NCBI GenBank assembly: GCA_045596365.1
Contig: JAZOCE010000006.1
Span: 1-35,583 of the forward strand
Origin: RGIG4079 sp045596365
GTDB taxonomy: Bacteria > Bacteroidota > Bacteroidia > Bacteroidales > Muribaculaceae
Length of the DNA: 35,583 nt
Direction of reading: 5' to 3'
The notes beneath the pieces are model-generated. The model saw nothing but the letters and a program-made list of their open reading frames with translations, had not been told where the DNA came from and did no database searches. Of this stretch, positions 6,596-15,131 are shown piece after piece (position 1 is the stretch's first letter; each line of letters starts with the position of its first letter). Both the position numbers and the translations under genes were made by a program.

Positions 6596-6622
6596 CTCCA
6601 ATAAATGAGTAGTTTATTGGAG
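6596..6622 (-). terminator. Hairpin ending the gldE-gldD-PPTase unit
   Basis: CTCCAATAAA (6596-6605) and TTTATTGGAG (6613-6622) form a perfect 10-bp stem with a seven-base loop, about 40 bases after the phosphopantetheinyl transferase stop. The U-tract is poor, so termination strength is uncertain. Confidence 0.55.
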
Positions 6623-6662
6623 AATAAGTAAAAAGAATAAACTATATATATTAATGTATAAA

Positions 6663-7268
6663 TCAGCAGGGGACAGCGAGGGTTAGAGTGAACTCGCTTG
6701 AGGCTGTTGTAAAAAGATTGAATTGTCTGTCTCCATCGGGGAGATGGACAATTGCTTTATGATCAATATTGTTTAGTGGCAGATTAATGTCGCGAGCGAA
6801 GTCAAGTCCCGGACAGCCGGCAGCTTTATAAACAGCTTCTTTACAGGTCCATGCCGTTAATAAGTCGGAGGAGGAAGTGTAGTATTCCATCTCTTCTTGC
6901 GACAAAAATTTACTTTTTACTTTCAGTAAAGTGTTTCTCCATCGTTCAATATCTACGCCTATTTTTTTATTGGGATGAGAAGCGACGATTGCCATTCCTT
7001 TGCAATGAGAAATCGAGATGTTCAGATTGCAACCGACCAATCGCGGAGAACCGTCGTTATTGTGAGAAAGGGAAATATTTTCACCAAATGTATTGCGAAT
7101 GAGAGCTCGTGTTGTGAGAATTTCGGCTTGTCGAGAAACCGATTTTACTTCGGCAATGGCATCAATGTCCTCTTCTGTTGCGTTCTCAAGAAGATAGGTA
7201 ATATCTTCGGCTATTCTTTTATGGAATATCTCAACACCATTAAAAGAGATATCTATTTTATCGAGCAT
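6663..7268 (-). CDS. 4'-phosphopantetheinyl transferase (Sfp-like)
   Basis: 201 residues. It would transfer 4'-phosphopantetheine from CoA to a serine of acyl or peptidyl carrier proteins. The magnesium-binding GVDIERWR motif is at residues 104-111 (Asp106, Glu108), preceded by ISISHCKGMAIVA. The second motif WTCKEAVYKAAG follows at 140-151 with Glu144 and Lys148. The size falls between AcpS and full Sfp (about 220). Its start overlaps the gldD end by 11 bases, so it is the last gene of the gldE-gldD unit, an arrangement I recall from other Bacteroidota. Which carrier protein it serves cannot be told from this window. Confidence 0.88.
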   Translation of the reverse strand: MLDKIDISFNGVEIFHKRIAEDITYLLENATEEDIDAIAEVKSVSRQAEILTTRALIRNTFGENISLSHNNDGSPRLVGCNLNISISHCKGMAIVASHPNKKIGVDIERWRNTLLKVKSKFLSQEEMEYYTSSSDLLTAWTCKEAVYKAAGCPGLDFARDINLPLNNIDHKAIVHLPDGDRQFNLFTTASSEFTLTLAVPC

Positions 7269-7887
7269 CGTTATTTAGATTTATGATGGTGTGAATGAGA
7301 TCATTGTTTACCGCTTTCAAAATGGGCGATATTGAGTCGGTAGAGATATTGGTTGTCTCATTGAAACAAAATGCGCCGGAAATAACCCATGACGAATTGT
7401 TAGTGGCTATAAATTGCAATGGAGTAACCACGCTTGTGGGGGTAGAAATGATTTTTGCTGTTACGCCCGAATGAGTATTCAGTTCAGTCATTTCAGAGGT
7501 TAATGAGCCAATATTTAAAGATATGCGTTCAATGCGATTGTCTATAACGCCATCAATAGTTGATGACACAACGGGCGTATAGGTATAATATAGAGTTGCA
7601 TTGTATTTTGGATAAAAAACATTTATCCATTTACTTCCGTCGGTAGAGGTGTTGGAACTATCTTCTATTGCAATGGATTCGGCATTGATTTCAAAATTAA
7701 CAGGGAGCAAATGAGATTTGGCATATACTGTATCACAAAGATTTATACGAGGATAGGCAGTGAGACGAGGAATGTGGTTTTCCTTGTTGGTACATTCGCT
7801 CAAAGATAATGAGATAACTCCGGCAATAATCCATATAGGAATCATTGCAAAGAACGCTGTCAGCGTTGAATTCTTTTTCTTGCTCAT
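7258..7887 (-). CDS. gldD: GldD-like gliding-motility-associated lipoprotein
   Basis: 209 residues. After a basic N-terminus there is a hydrophobic stretch (AFFAMIPIWIIAGVISLSL) ending at Cys32. The preceding LSE is a poor lipobox, so lipidation is likely but not certain. GldD features are YPRINL near residue 45, WINVFYPKYNATLYYTYTPV in the middle, and PLQFIATNNSSWVISGAFCF near residues 156-175. GldD is needed for gliding and type IX secretion in Flavobacterium; non-gliding Bacteroidales also keep gldD/gldE. Its start overlaps the gldE stop in an ATGA, and its end overlaps the transferase start, supporting co-translation. Confidence 0.8.
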   Translation of the reverse strand: MSKKKNSTLTAFFAMIPIWIIAGVISLSLSECTNKENHIPRLTAYPRINLCDTVYAKSHLLPVNFEINAESIAIEDSSNTSTDGSKWINVFYPKYNATLYYTYTPVVSSTIDGVIDNRIERISLNIGSLTSEMTELNTHSGVTAKIISTPTSVVTPLQFIATNNSSWVISGAFCFNETTNISTDSISPILKAVNNDLIHTIINLNNDAR

Positions 7888-9221
7888 GAATTTTGTGTTT
7901 CAGGCATCACCATTACTCTGACGCTTGCGATGCGGTGATTGATAATGTCTAAAATCAAAAAGCGACAACGCCCATAAACGAGAGGTTCCTTTTCTTTAGG
8001 AAAATCTCCTTTTATGGCAAGAAGCATTCCGGCAAGTGTTTCAGCATCTTCAGTAACACTTTCGTAATCATCTTCGTTGAGTTCGGTAACTCTGAAGAAG
8101 TCTGTTAGCAGAGTTTTACCTTCAAAAATAAAAGTGTTATCAGGGAGTTTTTTATAAGTCTTTTTGTCGTCGTCATACTCATCGTCGATGTCTCCAACAA
8201 TCTCTTCGAGAACATCTTCAAGAGTAACAATACCTTGAGTGCCTCCAAATTCATCAATCACAATTGCCATGTGGTTTTTGAGCTTGCGGAAATCTTCAAG
8301 CAGGTCATCAATCATGCGAGATTCAGGCACAAAATAGGTCTCACGAATGAGGGATTGCCATTTAAAATTGTCGGTGGCTTGTCCTACATATGGCAACAAG
8401 TCGCGGCTATATAGTACACCTTTGATATTATCTTGTGAGCCTTCATAAACCGGCAATCGAGAGTAACCGCTTGAAAGCACAATTTCCATTACTTCATCAA
8501 ATGTGGAATTAATTTCAATGTCGGTAATATCAACTCGTGGTGTCATTATTTCAGAAGCCGTGATATCTCCAAATTTTAAGATACCTTGAAGCATTTCCTT
8601 GTCATCATCGGTTTTAACATCGGTGATTTCAAGAGCGCGACTAAGCTCATCGGTGGAAATATTTGCAACTTTCTTGGTTACAACACGTTTCACGATAGAA
8701 GAACTTCGTTCAAGCATTGATGACAAAGGGTAGAATAATTTCAGCGCAAATCCTATTCCTCCTGATGCGAATTTAGCCCAATTAAGAGGATTGCTGTTGG
8801 CGTATAGTTTAGGCAATATTTCTCCGAAAAGAAGGATGAGGAATGTCAATAGTACTGTTTGCAAAATAAAACTAAGTATTTCTGGCATATTCCCAAAAAT
8901 AGGACCTAAAGCATAGTTACAAAGAATAACAATAGTAACGTTGACTAAGTTATTTGCAATGAGAATAGTCGCCAATAGGCGTTCAGGATAATTAAGGAAA
9001 TAACGAATTTTTTCTCCCTTTGGAGTGTCGTCTAATTCGTCTAATTGAGAAGGTGTTAATGAGAAATAAGCAATCTCGCTTCCTGAGATAAAACCGGACA
9101 TCAAAAGGGCTATGCCGGCGCATACTAAAGCGATTATATCACTGAAATCAAAATTAATGTTTGCAGTCGCCATAATCATGCCGAATAATGGCGACGTCGC
9201 TGGTAAAGGGTCTATATCCAA
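7884..9221 (-). CDS. gldE: GldE, CNNM/CBS-domain membrane protein
   Basis: 445 residues. An N-terminal DUF21/CNNM membrane domain has about four helices, with the SGSEIAYFSL motif near residue 45. It is followed by a CBS pair (IMTPRVDITDIEI to the EDVLEEIVGDIDDEYDDD region) and a C-terminal CorC_HlyC domain. This is the architecture of GldE and of magnesium/cobalt efflux relatives; linkage to gldD supports GldE. The start is taken at TTG 9221 because MDIDPLP resembles the DPxP N-terminus I recall for GldE; ATG codons at 9179 and 9173 are alternatives. It is the first gene of the gldE-gldD-transferase unit. Confidence 0.85.
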   Translation of the reverse strand: MDIDPLPATSPLFGMIMATANINFDFSDIIALVCAGIALLMSGFISGSEIAYFSLTPSQLDELDDTPKGEKIRYFLNYPERLLATILIANNLVNVTIVILCNYALGPIFGNMPEILSFILQTVLLTFLILLFGEILPKLYANSNPLNWAKFASGGIGFALKLFYPLSSMLERSSSIVKRVVTKKVANISTDELSRALEITDVKTDDDKEMLQGILKFGDITASEIMTPRVDITDIEINSTFDEVMEIVLSSGYSRLPVYEGSQDNIKGVLYSRDLLPYVGQATDNFKWQSLIRETYFVPESRMIDDLLEDFRKLKNHMAIVIDEFGGTQGIVTLEDVLEEIVGDIDDEYDDDKKTYKKLPDNTFIFEGKTLLTDFFRVTELNEDDYESVTEDAETLAGMLLAIKGDFPKEKEPLVYGRCRFLILDIINHRIASVRVMVMPETQNS

Positions 9222-9246
9222 AACGGGAGTTATTAGTTAAACAAAA

Positions 9247-9264
9247 AGCGGAAACTTTTCCGCT
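9247..9264 (-). terminator. Terminator-like hairpin in the gldE leader
   Basis: On the minus strand AGCGGAAAAGTTTCCGCT forms a 6-8 bp stem and is followed directly by TTTTTG, 26 bases before the gldE TTG. The only upstream gene is divergent, so this can act only on the gldE transcript itself. Confidence 0.45.
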
Positions 9265-9281
9265 GTGGGGTTTCCACAATG

Positions 9282-9289
9282 CAAAATTA
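9282..9289 (-). promoter_or_regulatory. Candidate gldE promoter element TAATTTTG
   Basis: Matches TAnnTTTG on the minus strand, 61 bases before the TTG start and upstream of the leader hairpin. No convincing -33 TTG. Confidence 0.4.
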
Positions 9290-9352
9290 AGCAAACTTTC
9301 TCAATTTCACTACTTTTACACTGAAAATAGTAAAGCGAGAGTATTTATTTAG

Positions 9353-9360
9353 TAAATTTG
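9353..9360 (+). promoter_or_regulatory. Candidate sirtuin-gene promoter element TAAATTTG
   Basis: Matches TAnnTTTG, 22 bases before the ATG at 9383. No -33 element is evident. Confidence 0.5.
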
Positions 9361-9382
9361 AGGGATTAAAATTTACGCTGAT

Positions 9383-10078
9383 ATGAAAAAGAGACTTGTG
9401 ATATCAACAGGGGCGGGGATGAGTGCCGAGAGTGGAATTTCTACTTTTCGTGATAGTGGAGGATTGTGGGAACAATATCCGGTTATGGATGTTGCGAGTG
9501 CCGATGGGTTTGCTCGCAATCCGGCTTTGGTACACAGGTTTTACAATGAGCGCCGCAAAGCGTTGTTGAATGCTGAGCCTAATGCCGGACATCTTGGGCT
9601 TGTAGATTTGGAGCAAGATTTTGATACCTATATTATTACTCAAAATGTAGATGATTTACATGAACGTGCCGGTAGTCGTCATGTCTTGCATCTACATGGA
9701 GAGTTGATGAAAGTGAGATCTATGAAAGATGAAAGGCGAGTATATACTTTGACTCCCGATAATCTTGAAACATCACCGGAGACGAGGGATGAATATGGTG
9801 ATGCTGTGCGTCCTCATATTGTCTTTTTTCAAGAGGCTGTTCCTAACATCGAGCCGGCAATTGAACTTGTGAAGGAGGCTGATATATTTGTAGTTATAGG
9901 GACTTCGCTTAATGTGTATCCTGCGGCGGGACTGCTGTATTATGTGCGTCCTGATGCTGAGGTTTATTATATCGATCCCAAGCCTGCTCCCACGCCTAAT
10001 GTAAAGGTAAAAGTTTTGCCCATGAAGGCAAGTGAAGGGGTTGCCGAGTTGAAGAAATTGCTTAAAAAACAGCCATAA
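9383..10078 (+). CDS. NAD-dependent protein deacylase (sirtuin), cysteine-free
   Basis: 231 residues of the SIR2 family. NAD-binding motif GAGMSAESGISTFRDSGGLW at residues 10-29, TQNVDDLHERAGS near 87-98, and catalytic His105 in LHLHGEL. The Tyr54-x-x-Arg57 pair (YNERR) corresponds to the Tyr/Arg of CobB and SIRT5 that bind succinyl or malonyl groups, so desuccinylase activity is plausible. The small domain has no cysteine at all, so the usual four-Cys zinc site is absent; the stretch RSMKDERRVYTL stands where the first CxxC would be. It is read as a single gene, 191 bases before rsmH and in the same direction. Confidence 0.9.
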   Translation: MKKRLVISTGAGMSAESGISTFRDSGGLWEQYPVMDVASADGFARNPALVHRFYNERRKALLNAEPNAGHLGLVDLEQDFDTYIITQNVDDLHERAGSRHVLHLHGELMKVRSMKDERRVYTLTPDNLETSPETRDEYGDAVRPHIVFFQEAVPNIEPAIELVKEADIFVVIGTSLNVYPAAGLLYYVRPDAEVYYIDPKPAPTPNVKVKVLPMKASEGVAELKKLLKKQP

Positions 10079-10225
10079 AATTTACAGATGTAAACATTTG
10101 CTTGCATGGGGGAAATGCTAGTCTAAGTGCCGAAAAATAGGGCACTTGAGTGAATGTTAATAACTTTTTCTGATTTTTAGTGGAAAAAGTTTGTTTTCTT
10201 TTGTAAATAACAGATAATATTTTGC

Positions 10226-10233
10226 TATCTTTA
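10226..10233 (+). promoter_or_regulatory. Candidate dcw-cluster promoter, -7 TATCTTTA
   Basis: One base off TAnnTTTG, with TTTTG at 10199-10203 about 22 bases upstream as -33. It lies 37 bases before rsmH. No later gap in the cluster is longer than 26 bases, so this is the main candidate for driving all twelve genes. Confidence 0.5.
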
Positions 10234-10269
10234 CAACGTAAATAAAACACAATTGTTTCTTTTTGCTAA

Positions 10270-11184
10270 ATGCTTATGCCTCAGGAAGTTTATCATGTCC
10301 CCGCATTGTTGCCTGAAACGATTTCAGGATTGCAAATTAACCCCGATGGTATCTATGTTGATGCTACGTTTGGTGGCGGAGGTCATTCGCGTGCGATAGT
10401 GAACGAATTATCGTCTAAAGGACATATATATTCGTTTGATCAAGACGAAGAGGCTGTAGCAAATGCTTTTGATGATCCTCGATTTACGATTGTATATAGC
10501 AACTTCAGATATTTGTCAAATTTCATGCGATACTACGACGTTGAGGGCGTAGATGGAATATTGGCTGATTTGGGAGTTTCTTTTCATCATTTTGATGATA
10601 AAGAGCGAGGTTTTTCTTTTCGCTGGGAAGGTCGATTGGATATGCGCATGAATCAAAAAGCCTCAAAAGATGCTTCGTGGATTATCGAAAATTATACAGA
10701 GGAGCAATTGTCTGACTTGTTTTATCTTTATGGCGAGTTAAAAAATTCTCGGAGATTATCATCTGTTATTATCAAAGCTCGCAGCCAATCTAAAATTGAT
10801 ACAGTAGAAAAATTGCTTGAGATAATAAAGCCTATGATAAATCCGCGACAAGAGAAAAAAGAGCTTGCACAGATTTTTCAAGCATTGCGCATTGAGGTGA
10901 ATGGTGAGATTGAGGTTTTGAAAAGTTTTTTGGAACAATCGCTAAAGGTGTTAAAACCAGGAGGACGATTGGCTGTGATAACTTATCACTCGCTTGAAGA
11001 TCGATTGGTGAAAAATTTCATGCGCAGCGGAAATCTATCGGGAAATGTAGAGAAAGATTTCTATGGACGCAACCTGTCTTCATTGAAGTTGATTACCTCT
11101 AAGCCCATTGTTCCGAGTGATGAGGAGGTAGAGTGTAACCCTCGTTCACGCAGTGCAAAATTGAGAATAGCAGAAATGATGTAA
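10270..11184 (+). CDS. rsmH: 16S rRNA m4C1402 methyltransferase
   Basis: 304 residues, the normal length for RsmH (MraW), which N4-methylates C1402 of 16S rRNA using SAM. Seen are the N-terminal YHVPALLPETISGL, the SAM-binding YVDATFGGGGHSRAI near residues 30-44, GILADLGVSFHHFD, the substrate-region RGFSFRWEGRLDMRMN, and GGRLAVITYHSLEDRLVKNF near the C-terminus. An ATG two codons later is an alternative start. It is the first gene of the cell-division and wall cluster; mraZ, its usual upstream partner, is missing here. ftsL-like follows after 22 bases. Confidence 0.96.
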   Translation: MLMPQEVYHVPALLPETISGLQINPDGIYVDATFGGGGHSRAIVNELSSKGHIYSFDQDEEAVANAFDDPRFTIVYSNFRYLSNFMRYYDVEGVDGILADLGVSFHHFDDKERGFSFRWEGRLDMRMNQKASKDASWIIENYTEEQLSDLFYLYGELKNSRRLSSVIIKARSQSKIDTVEKLLEIIKPMINPRQEKKELAQIFQALRIEVNGEIEVLKSFLEQSLKVLKPGGRLAVITYHSLEDRLVKNFMRSGNLSGNVEKDFYGRNLSSLKLITSKPIVPSDEEVECNPRSRSAKLRIAEMM

Positions 11185-11206
11185 AATGTGATTTTGAAAA
11201 ATCTAT

Positions 11207-11563
11207 ATGGCAATAACTGAAAATAACACAAAAAAGAAAAACAACAATGATTCATTGTTGTTGCGAGCATTACATGGTCGTTTGATTTCTACTGATTTTT
11301 TTGCTAAACATTGGTTAAAGGTGCTTATTGCCATTGTTATGATTTTGATTTATATCACAAATAAATATCAGTGTTTGACCAAAATGGAAACAATACGTTC
11401 CCTTGAGCAGGAACTCGAGATAGTTGAAACAGAGCGGGTGAGAGTGAGAGGGGAATATATGAGTCTGATTCGTGAATCATCAATGCAACATCTTATTGAT
11501 TCTCTACATCTTGGTTTGCAGGTACAAGATCGCCCCCCCTTTAAAATATCTTATACAAAATGA
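11207..11563 (+). CDS. FtsL-like divisome protein
   Basis: 118 residues. A basic, Asn-rich cytoplasmic N-terminus precedes one membrane helix (WLKVLIAIVMILIYI, about residues 36-50) and a predicted coiled coil (LTKMETIRSLEQELEIVETE) with a short periplasmic tail. FtsL bridges FtsB and FtsQ to FtsW-FtsI. Sequence conservation is low in this family; the call rests on topology, length and its place between rsmH and ftsI. Its TGA overlaps the ftsI ATG by four bases. Confidence 0.8.
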   Translation: MAITENNTKKKNNNDSLLLRALHGRLISTDFFAKHWLKVLIAIVMILIYITNKYQCLTKMETIRSLEQELEIVETERVRVRGEYMSLIRESSMQHLIDSLHLGLQVQDRPPFKISYTK

Positions 11564-13641
11564 AAAAAGAAAATAATCGACATCACATTTTGTTTCGTTA
11601 TGTGCTTATTACGGCCGGAATTCTGATATTTGCCGCGTTGATAGTAATAAAGGCATTTGATACAACTATTATATCGGCTGACAAATGGAATGAAAAAGCA
11701 ATGAAGGAGTTGTCTCGGGTTGAGGTTATCAAGCCTGAGAGGGGGAATATATTGGCAAGCGATGGCAGTATATTGGCGACTAATTTGCAATTCTATACAG
11801 TGCGCATAGATTTTCGTAGCGAGCGATTTATGAAAGACCGTTATGTAATGGCGTTGGACTCATTGTCTGATAGTCTTGCTCGTTATTTCCCAGTGAGAAC
11901 AAAGGCAGGATGGAAGAAATATTTGCAAGAGCCGTTAACTCGCAAGAAATTGCCTCGCAGTTTTCGTCTGTTGCGCAACATAAGCTATGCCGATTACATG
12001 AAATTGCGCACATTCCCATTTTTGAACATTCCAAATCGAAACAAAAATGGATTATTGAAAGAATCAAAGATGCGCCGAAAATATCCCTATGGAGATATGG
12101 CAGCATTGAGCGTAGGTATTGTAAGTGAACGCCCTAATGGACAAATCAGAGGCGTGTCAGGTCTTGAAAAGGACTTGGATTCATTGCTTTATGGCAAACC
12201 CGGTGTAACAAAGAAAATTCCATTGACCAAAAATCTTGTTAACTGGATTGATACTCCGGCAACTCCCGGATATAATGTGCGAACAACAATTGATGTCAAA
12301 ATGCAGGATATTGTTGAGCATGAATTGAGTAAGGTGCTTGAACTTTGTAATGCCGAATGGGGCACTGCTGTTTTGATGGAGGTAGCAACAGGAGATATTA
12401 AGGCAATATCAAATCTTGAAAAAGATAAACGAAGCGGAAGGTATATTGAGGGGCAAAATCGTGCTGTGCTACGTTATGAGCCTGGCTCGGTGGTTAAAAC
12501 ATTGTCAATGCTCATCGCTCTTGAAGATGGAATTGTCAGAGATACCAATCGTGTTATTCACACAGGTTCAGCCTATGCCTATGCCGGAGGTCGTGCTATT
12601 ACTGATGCGCATGGTGTGGGCTCAATGAAAGTTAGTGAGGTGCTTGAGCGTTCATCAAATATTGGGATGACAAAAATTATCACAAGTAAATATGATCAAA
12701 ATCCGGGAGGATTTTATTCTCGCTTGAAAGAAATAGGATTTTTTGAGCCGATGCACACCGGTATTGCCGAGGAAATCAGACCTCGAATAGATAGTGTGCC
12801 AAGCAATAGAGGTGGTCGCATAGCATTGTCTCGCATGTGCTATGGTTATGCAACAGAAATCCCTCCAATGTATATGCTTTCGATTTATAATGCCATTGCC
12901 AATGGAGGTAAATACGTGCGTCCACGATTGGTAAAAGGGCTTACAGGTAATGGTGTAGATACAATCTATCCTGTTTCCTACATTCGCGACCGCATCTGTA
13001 GTGAAGAAAATGCCGCTATTTTGCGCACGATGTTGAAAAAAGTTGTGTGGGGTAAACATGGTACAGGGCGATTGTTGCGCAATAAGTATGTTGAAATAGC
13101 CGGAAAGACAGGGACTTGCTATATGGTTGATAGTATAACTCGCCGATATGACACAAGCAAAAAGCGTCTTGCTTTCTGTGGATTTTTCCCTGCCGACAAT
13201 CCTCAATACTCATGTGTGGTGCTTACTTGTAACCCTCGTCAATATCCTAAGGGTGCGGCAAGTACCAGTGGAACGGTTTTGAAAAACATAGCATTGATGA
13301 TGTATTCTCGTGGTATGTTGAATAATAGTTCAGATTTTTATGCTGAAGCAAATCCCGGAACAGTCCCAACGTTGTATGCTGTCAAGGAAACAGAGCGCAA
13401 TGCCAAGATAAGAACTAATTTAGGAATTTCTAAAATCAAGCGTTTTGCTACTCCTGACTATGACACACTTGGAGTCCCTGATGTTGTGGGATTTGGCGCA
13501 AGAGATGCCATTGCCGTAATGGAAGCGAGAGGCTTAAATGTGAAGCTTGATGGCTCGGGATATGTAATATCTCAAAGCCCAAGTGCGGGAGCAGATATCC
13601 AATCGGGAGGTATAGTGAAATTAACATTAATGGATCAGTGA
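11560..13641 (+). CDS. ftsI: Septal peptidoglycan transpeptidase (class B PBP) with a PASTA domain
   Basis: 693 residues. One N-terminal membrane helix (about 13-30) precedes the dimerisation/pedestal region and the transpeptidase domain. The catalytic SxxK is PGSVVK with Ser310 and Lys313; the SxN motif is SSN at 365-367; KTGT is at 516-519. A C-terminal PASTA domain (VPDVVGFGARDAIAVME, about 640-693) is present, as in Bacteroidetes and Gram-positive division PBPs but not in E. coli FtsI. It crosslinks septal peptidoglycan with FtsW. Translational coupling to ftsL-like is likely. An asparagine/serine-rich loop precedes the PASTA domain. Confidence 0.94.
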   Translation: MKKENNRHHILFRYVLITAGILIFAALIVIKAFDTTIISADKWNEKAMKELSRVEVIKPERGNILASDGSILATNLQFYTVRIDFRSERFMKDRYVMALDSLSDSLARYFPVRTKAGWKKYLQEPLTRKKLPRSFRLLRNISYADYMKLRTFPFLNIPNRNKNGLLKESKMRRKYPYGDMAALSVGIVSERPNGQIRGVSGLEKDLDSLLYGKPGVTKKIPLTKNLVNWIDTPATPGYNVRTTIDVKMQDIVEHELSKVLELCNAEWGTAVLMEVATGDIKAISNLEKDKRSGRYIEGQNRAVLRYEPGSVVKTLSMLIALEDGIVRDTNRVIHTGSAYAYAGGRAITDAHGVGSMKVSEVLERSSNIGMTKIITSKYDQNPGGFYSRLKEIGFFEPMHTGIAEEIRPRIDSVPSNRGGRIALSRMCYGYATEIPPMYMLSIYNAIANGGKYVRPRLVKGLTGNGVDTIYPVSYIRDRICSEENAAILRTMLKKVVWGKHGTGRLLRNKYVEIAGKTGTCYMVDSITRRYDTSKKRLAFCGFFPADNPQYSCVVLTCNPRQYPKGAASTSGTVLKNIALMMYSRGMLNNSSDFYAEANPGTVPTLYAVKETERNAKIRTNLGISKIKRFATPDYDTLGVPDVVGFGARDAIAVMEARGLNVKLDGSGYVISQSPSAGADIQSGGIVKLTLMDQ

Positions 13642-13646
13642 TTAAT

Positions 13647-15107
13647 ATGAAACAATTAGTGCAACTTCTGTCGGCAATAATTGTCGAGGAGATAGTAGGA
13701 AACGAAAATATAGAAATTACGTCGGTTGTCAGTGATTCGCGCAAGGCAATTCCCGGAGCTCTTTTTGTTGCAGTCAGAGGAGTAAATGTAGATGGACACT
13801 CATTTATTCCTTCGCTGCATGAAAAAGGAGTTGTTGCTGTTGTTTGCGAAGAGTTACCTATGGTTTTGGAGCCTACAGTTACCTATGTGAGAGTGGCAAA
13901 TACTTCTGTTGCATTGGGTTTTATCGCATCGGAATGGTGGGATAATCCATCACAAAAGCTAAAACTTGTGGGGGTAACAGGAACAAATGGTAAAACAACG
14001 ACGGCAACACTCATTTATGAGATGGCTCGATTGATGGGATATAAAGCTGGTTTGCTTTCAACGGTGTGTAATTATATTGAAACAGAAGCAGTTCCTGCAA
14101 CACAAACTACCCCCGATCCATTAACTATAAACGAATTGTTAAATCGCATGGTTGAAAGCGGTTGTAGCTATGCTGCAATGGAGGTGAGTTCTCATGCCGC
14201 ACATCAACATCGCATTGCCGGATTGCAATTTGCCGGAGGTGTATTTTCAAATCTCACCCGAGATCATCTTGACTATCATAAGACATTTGATGCTTACCTT
14301 GCTGCAAAGAAATCATTCTTTGATTTATTGCCATCAAAAGCATTTGCATTGACCAATATTGATGACAAGGTGGGAGAAGTGATGTTACAAAATACATCAG
14401 CACAAAGGAAAACATATTCATTGCGCACTCGTGCCGATTTTATGGGACGTATAGTTGAAAGTCGTCTTGATGGAACATTGATGTCGTTTAATGCCAATGA
14501 AGTTGAGGTGTTATTTACCGGGAGATTTAATGCTTATAATCTGCTGTCGGTTTATGCAACCTCAATATTATTGGGTTGGGAAAAAAATCAAGTGCTTGTT
14601 AATATGAGCCGATTAGTACCTGTTGCCGGTCGTTTTCAAGCGTTTTATTCCACTAATGGATATGCGGCAATTGTTGACTATGCACACACTCCCGATGCAG
14701 TAATAAATGTGCTTAACACAATAAGAGAGGTTATAGGAACAAATGGTAAAATCATCACAGTCGTGGGAGCCGGCGGTAATAGAGACAAGGGAAAACGTCC
14801 TATTATGGCAAAAGAAGCCGCCATGCGCAGTGATAAATTGATATTGACTTCAGATAATCCTCGCGATGAGGAGCCTACCGATATATTACATGATATGGAA
14901 GCCGGTCTTGATGATGAGGCACGTAGAAAAACATTAAGCATTGTTGATCGTCGTGAGGCTATACGCACAGCGACAATGCTTGCGCAACAAGGAGATGTTA
15001 TTCTCATTGCCGGTAAAGGGCATGAGGACTATCAAGAAATAAAGGGTGTAAAACATCATTTTGACGATAGAGAGGTAGTGCAAGAGATTTTTAAAATGGA
15101 ATGTTAA
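13647..15107 (+). CDS. murE: UDP-MurNAc-L-Ala-D-Glu:meso-diaminopimelate ligase
   Basis: 486 residues, usual for MurE. It adds the third stem-peptide residue with ATP in the cytosol. The P-loop is GVTGTNGKTTTATL near residues 110-123, and SSHAAHQHR and SNLTRDHLDYH follow as expected. TSDNPRDEEP contains the DNPR motif that marks enzymes adding meso-DAP rather than lysine. A GTG at 13638 overlaps the ftsI stop, but ATG 13647 (MKQLVQLLSAI) gives the family's normal beginning. It sits five bases after ftsI and 24 before mraY. Confidence 0.95.
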   Translation: MKQLVQLLSAIIVEEIVGNENIEITSVVSDSRKAIPGALFVAVRGVNVDGHSFIPSLHEKGVVAVVCEELPMVLEPTVTYVRVANTSVALGFIASEWWDNPSQKLKLVGVTGTNGKTTTATLIYEMARLMGYKAGLLSTVCNYIETEAVPATQTTPDPLTINELLNRMVESGCSYAAMEVSSHAAHQHRIAGLQFAGGVFSNLTRDHLDYHKTFDAYLAAKKSFFDLLPSKAFALTNIDDKVGEVMLQNTSAQRKTYSLRTRADFMGRIVESRLDGTLMSFNANEVEVLFTGRFNAYNLLSVYATSILLGWEKNQVLVNMSRLVPVAGRFQAFYSTNGYAAIVDYAHTPDAVINVLNTIREVIGTNGKIITVVGAGGNRDKGKRPIMAKEAAMRSDKLILTSDNPRDEEPTDILHDMEAGLDDEARRKTLSIVDRREAIRTATMLAQQGDVILIAGKGHEDYQEIKGVKHHFDDREVVQEIFKMEC

Positions 15108-15131
15108 TTTTGAGAAATAAATAACGGAAAA

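Larger units (their letters stand above)
6332..6662. other. 331-base gene-free stretch: cassette leader and operon end
   Basis: No convincing ORF is seen. From right to left it holds a terminator-like hairpin after the phosphopantetheinyl transferase gene (6596-6622), a minus-strand TACCTTTG element (6558-6565), an AT-rich stretch, a long imperfect inverted repeat (6357-6494) and the dyad at the HTH start. Confidence 0.7.

Noticed and set aside
10079..10269. A short or decayed mraZ before rsmH
   Set aside because: The 191 bases hold stops in the plus-strand frames and no MraZ-like motif; they look like a promoter region.
12655..13206. 183-codon ORF antisense to ftsI
   Set aside because: Lies within the transpeptidase domain; no motifs and no start context.
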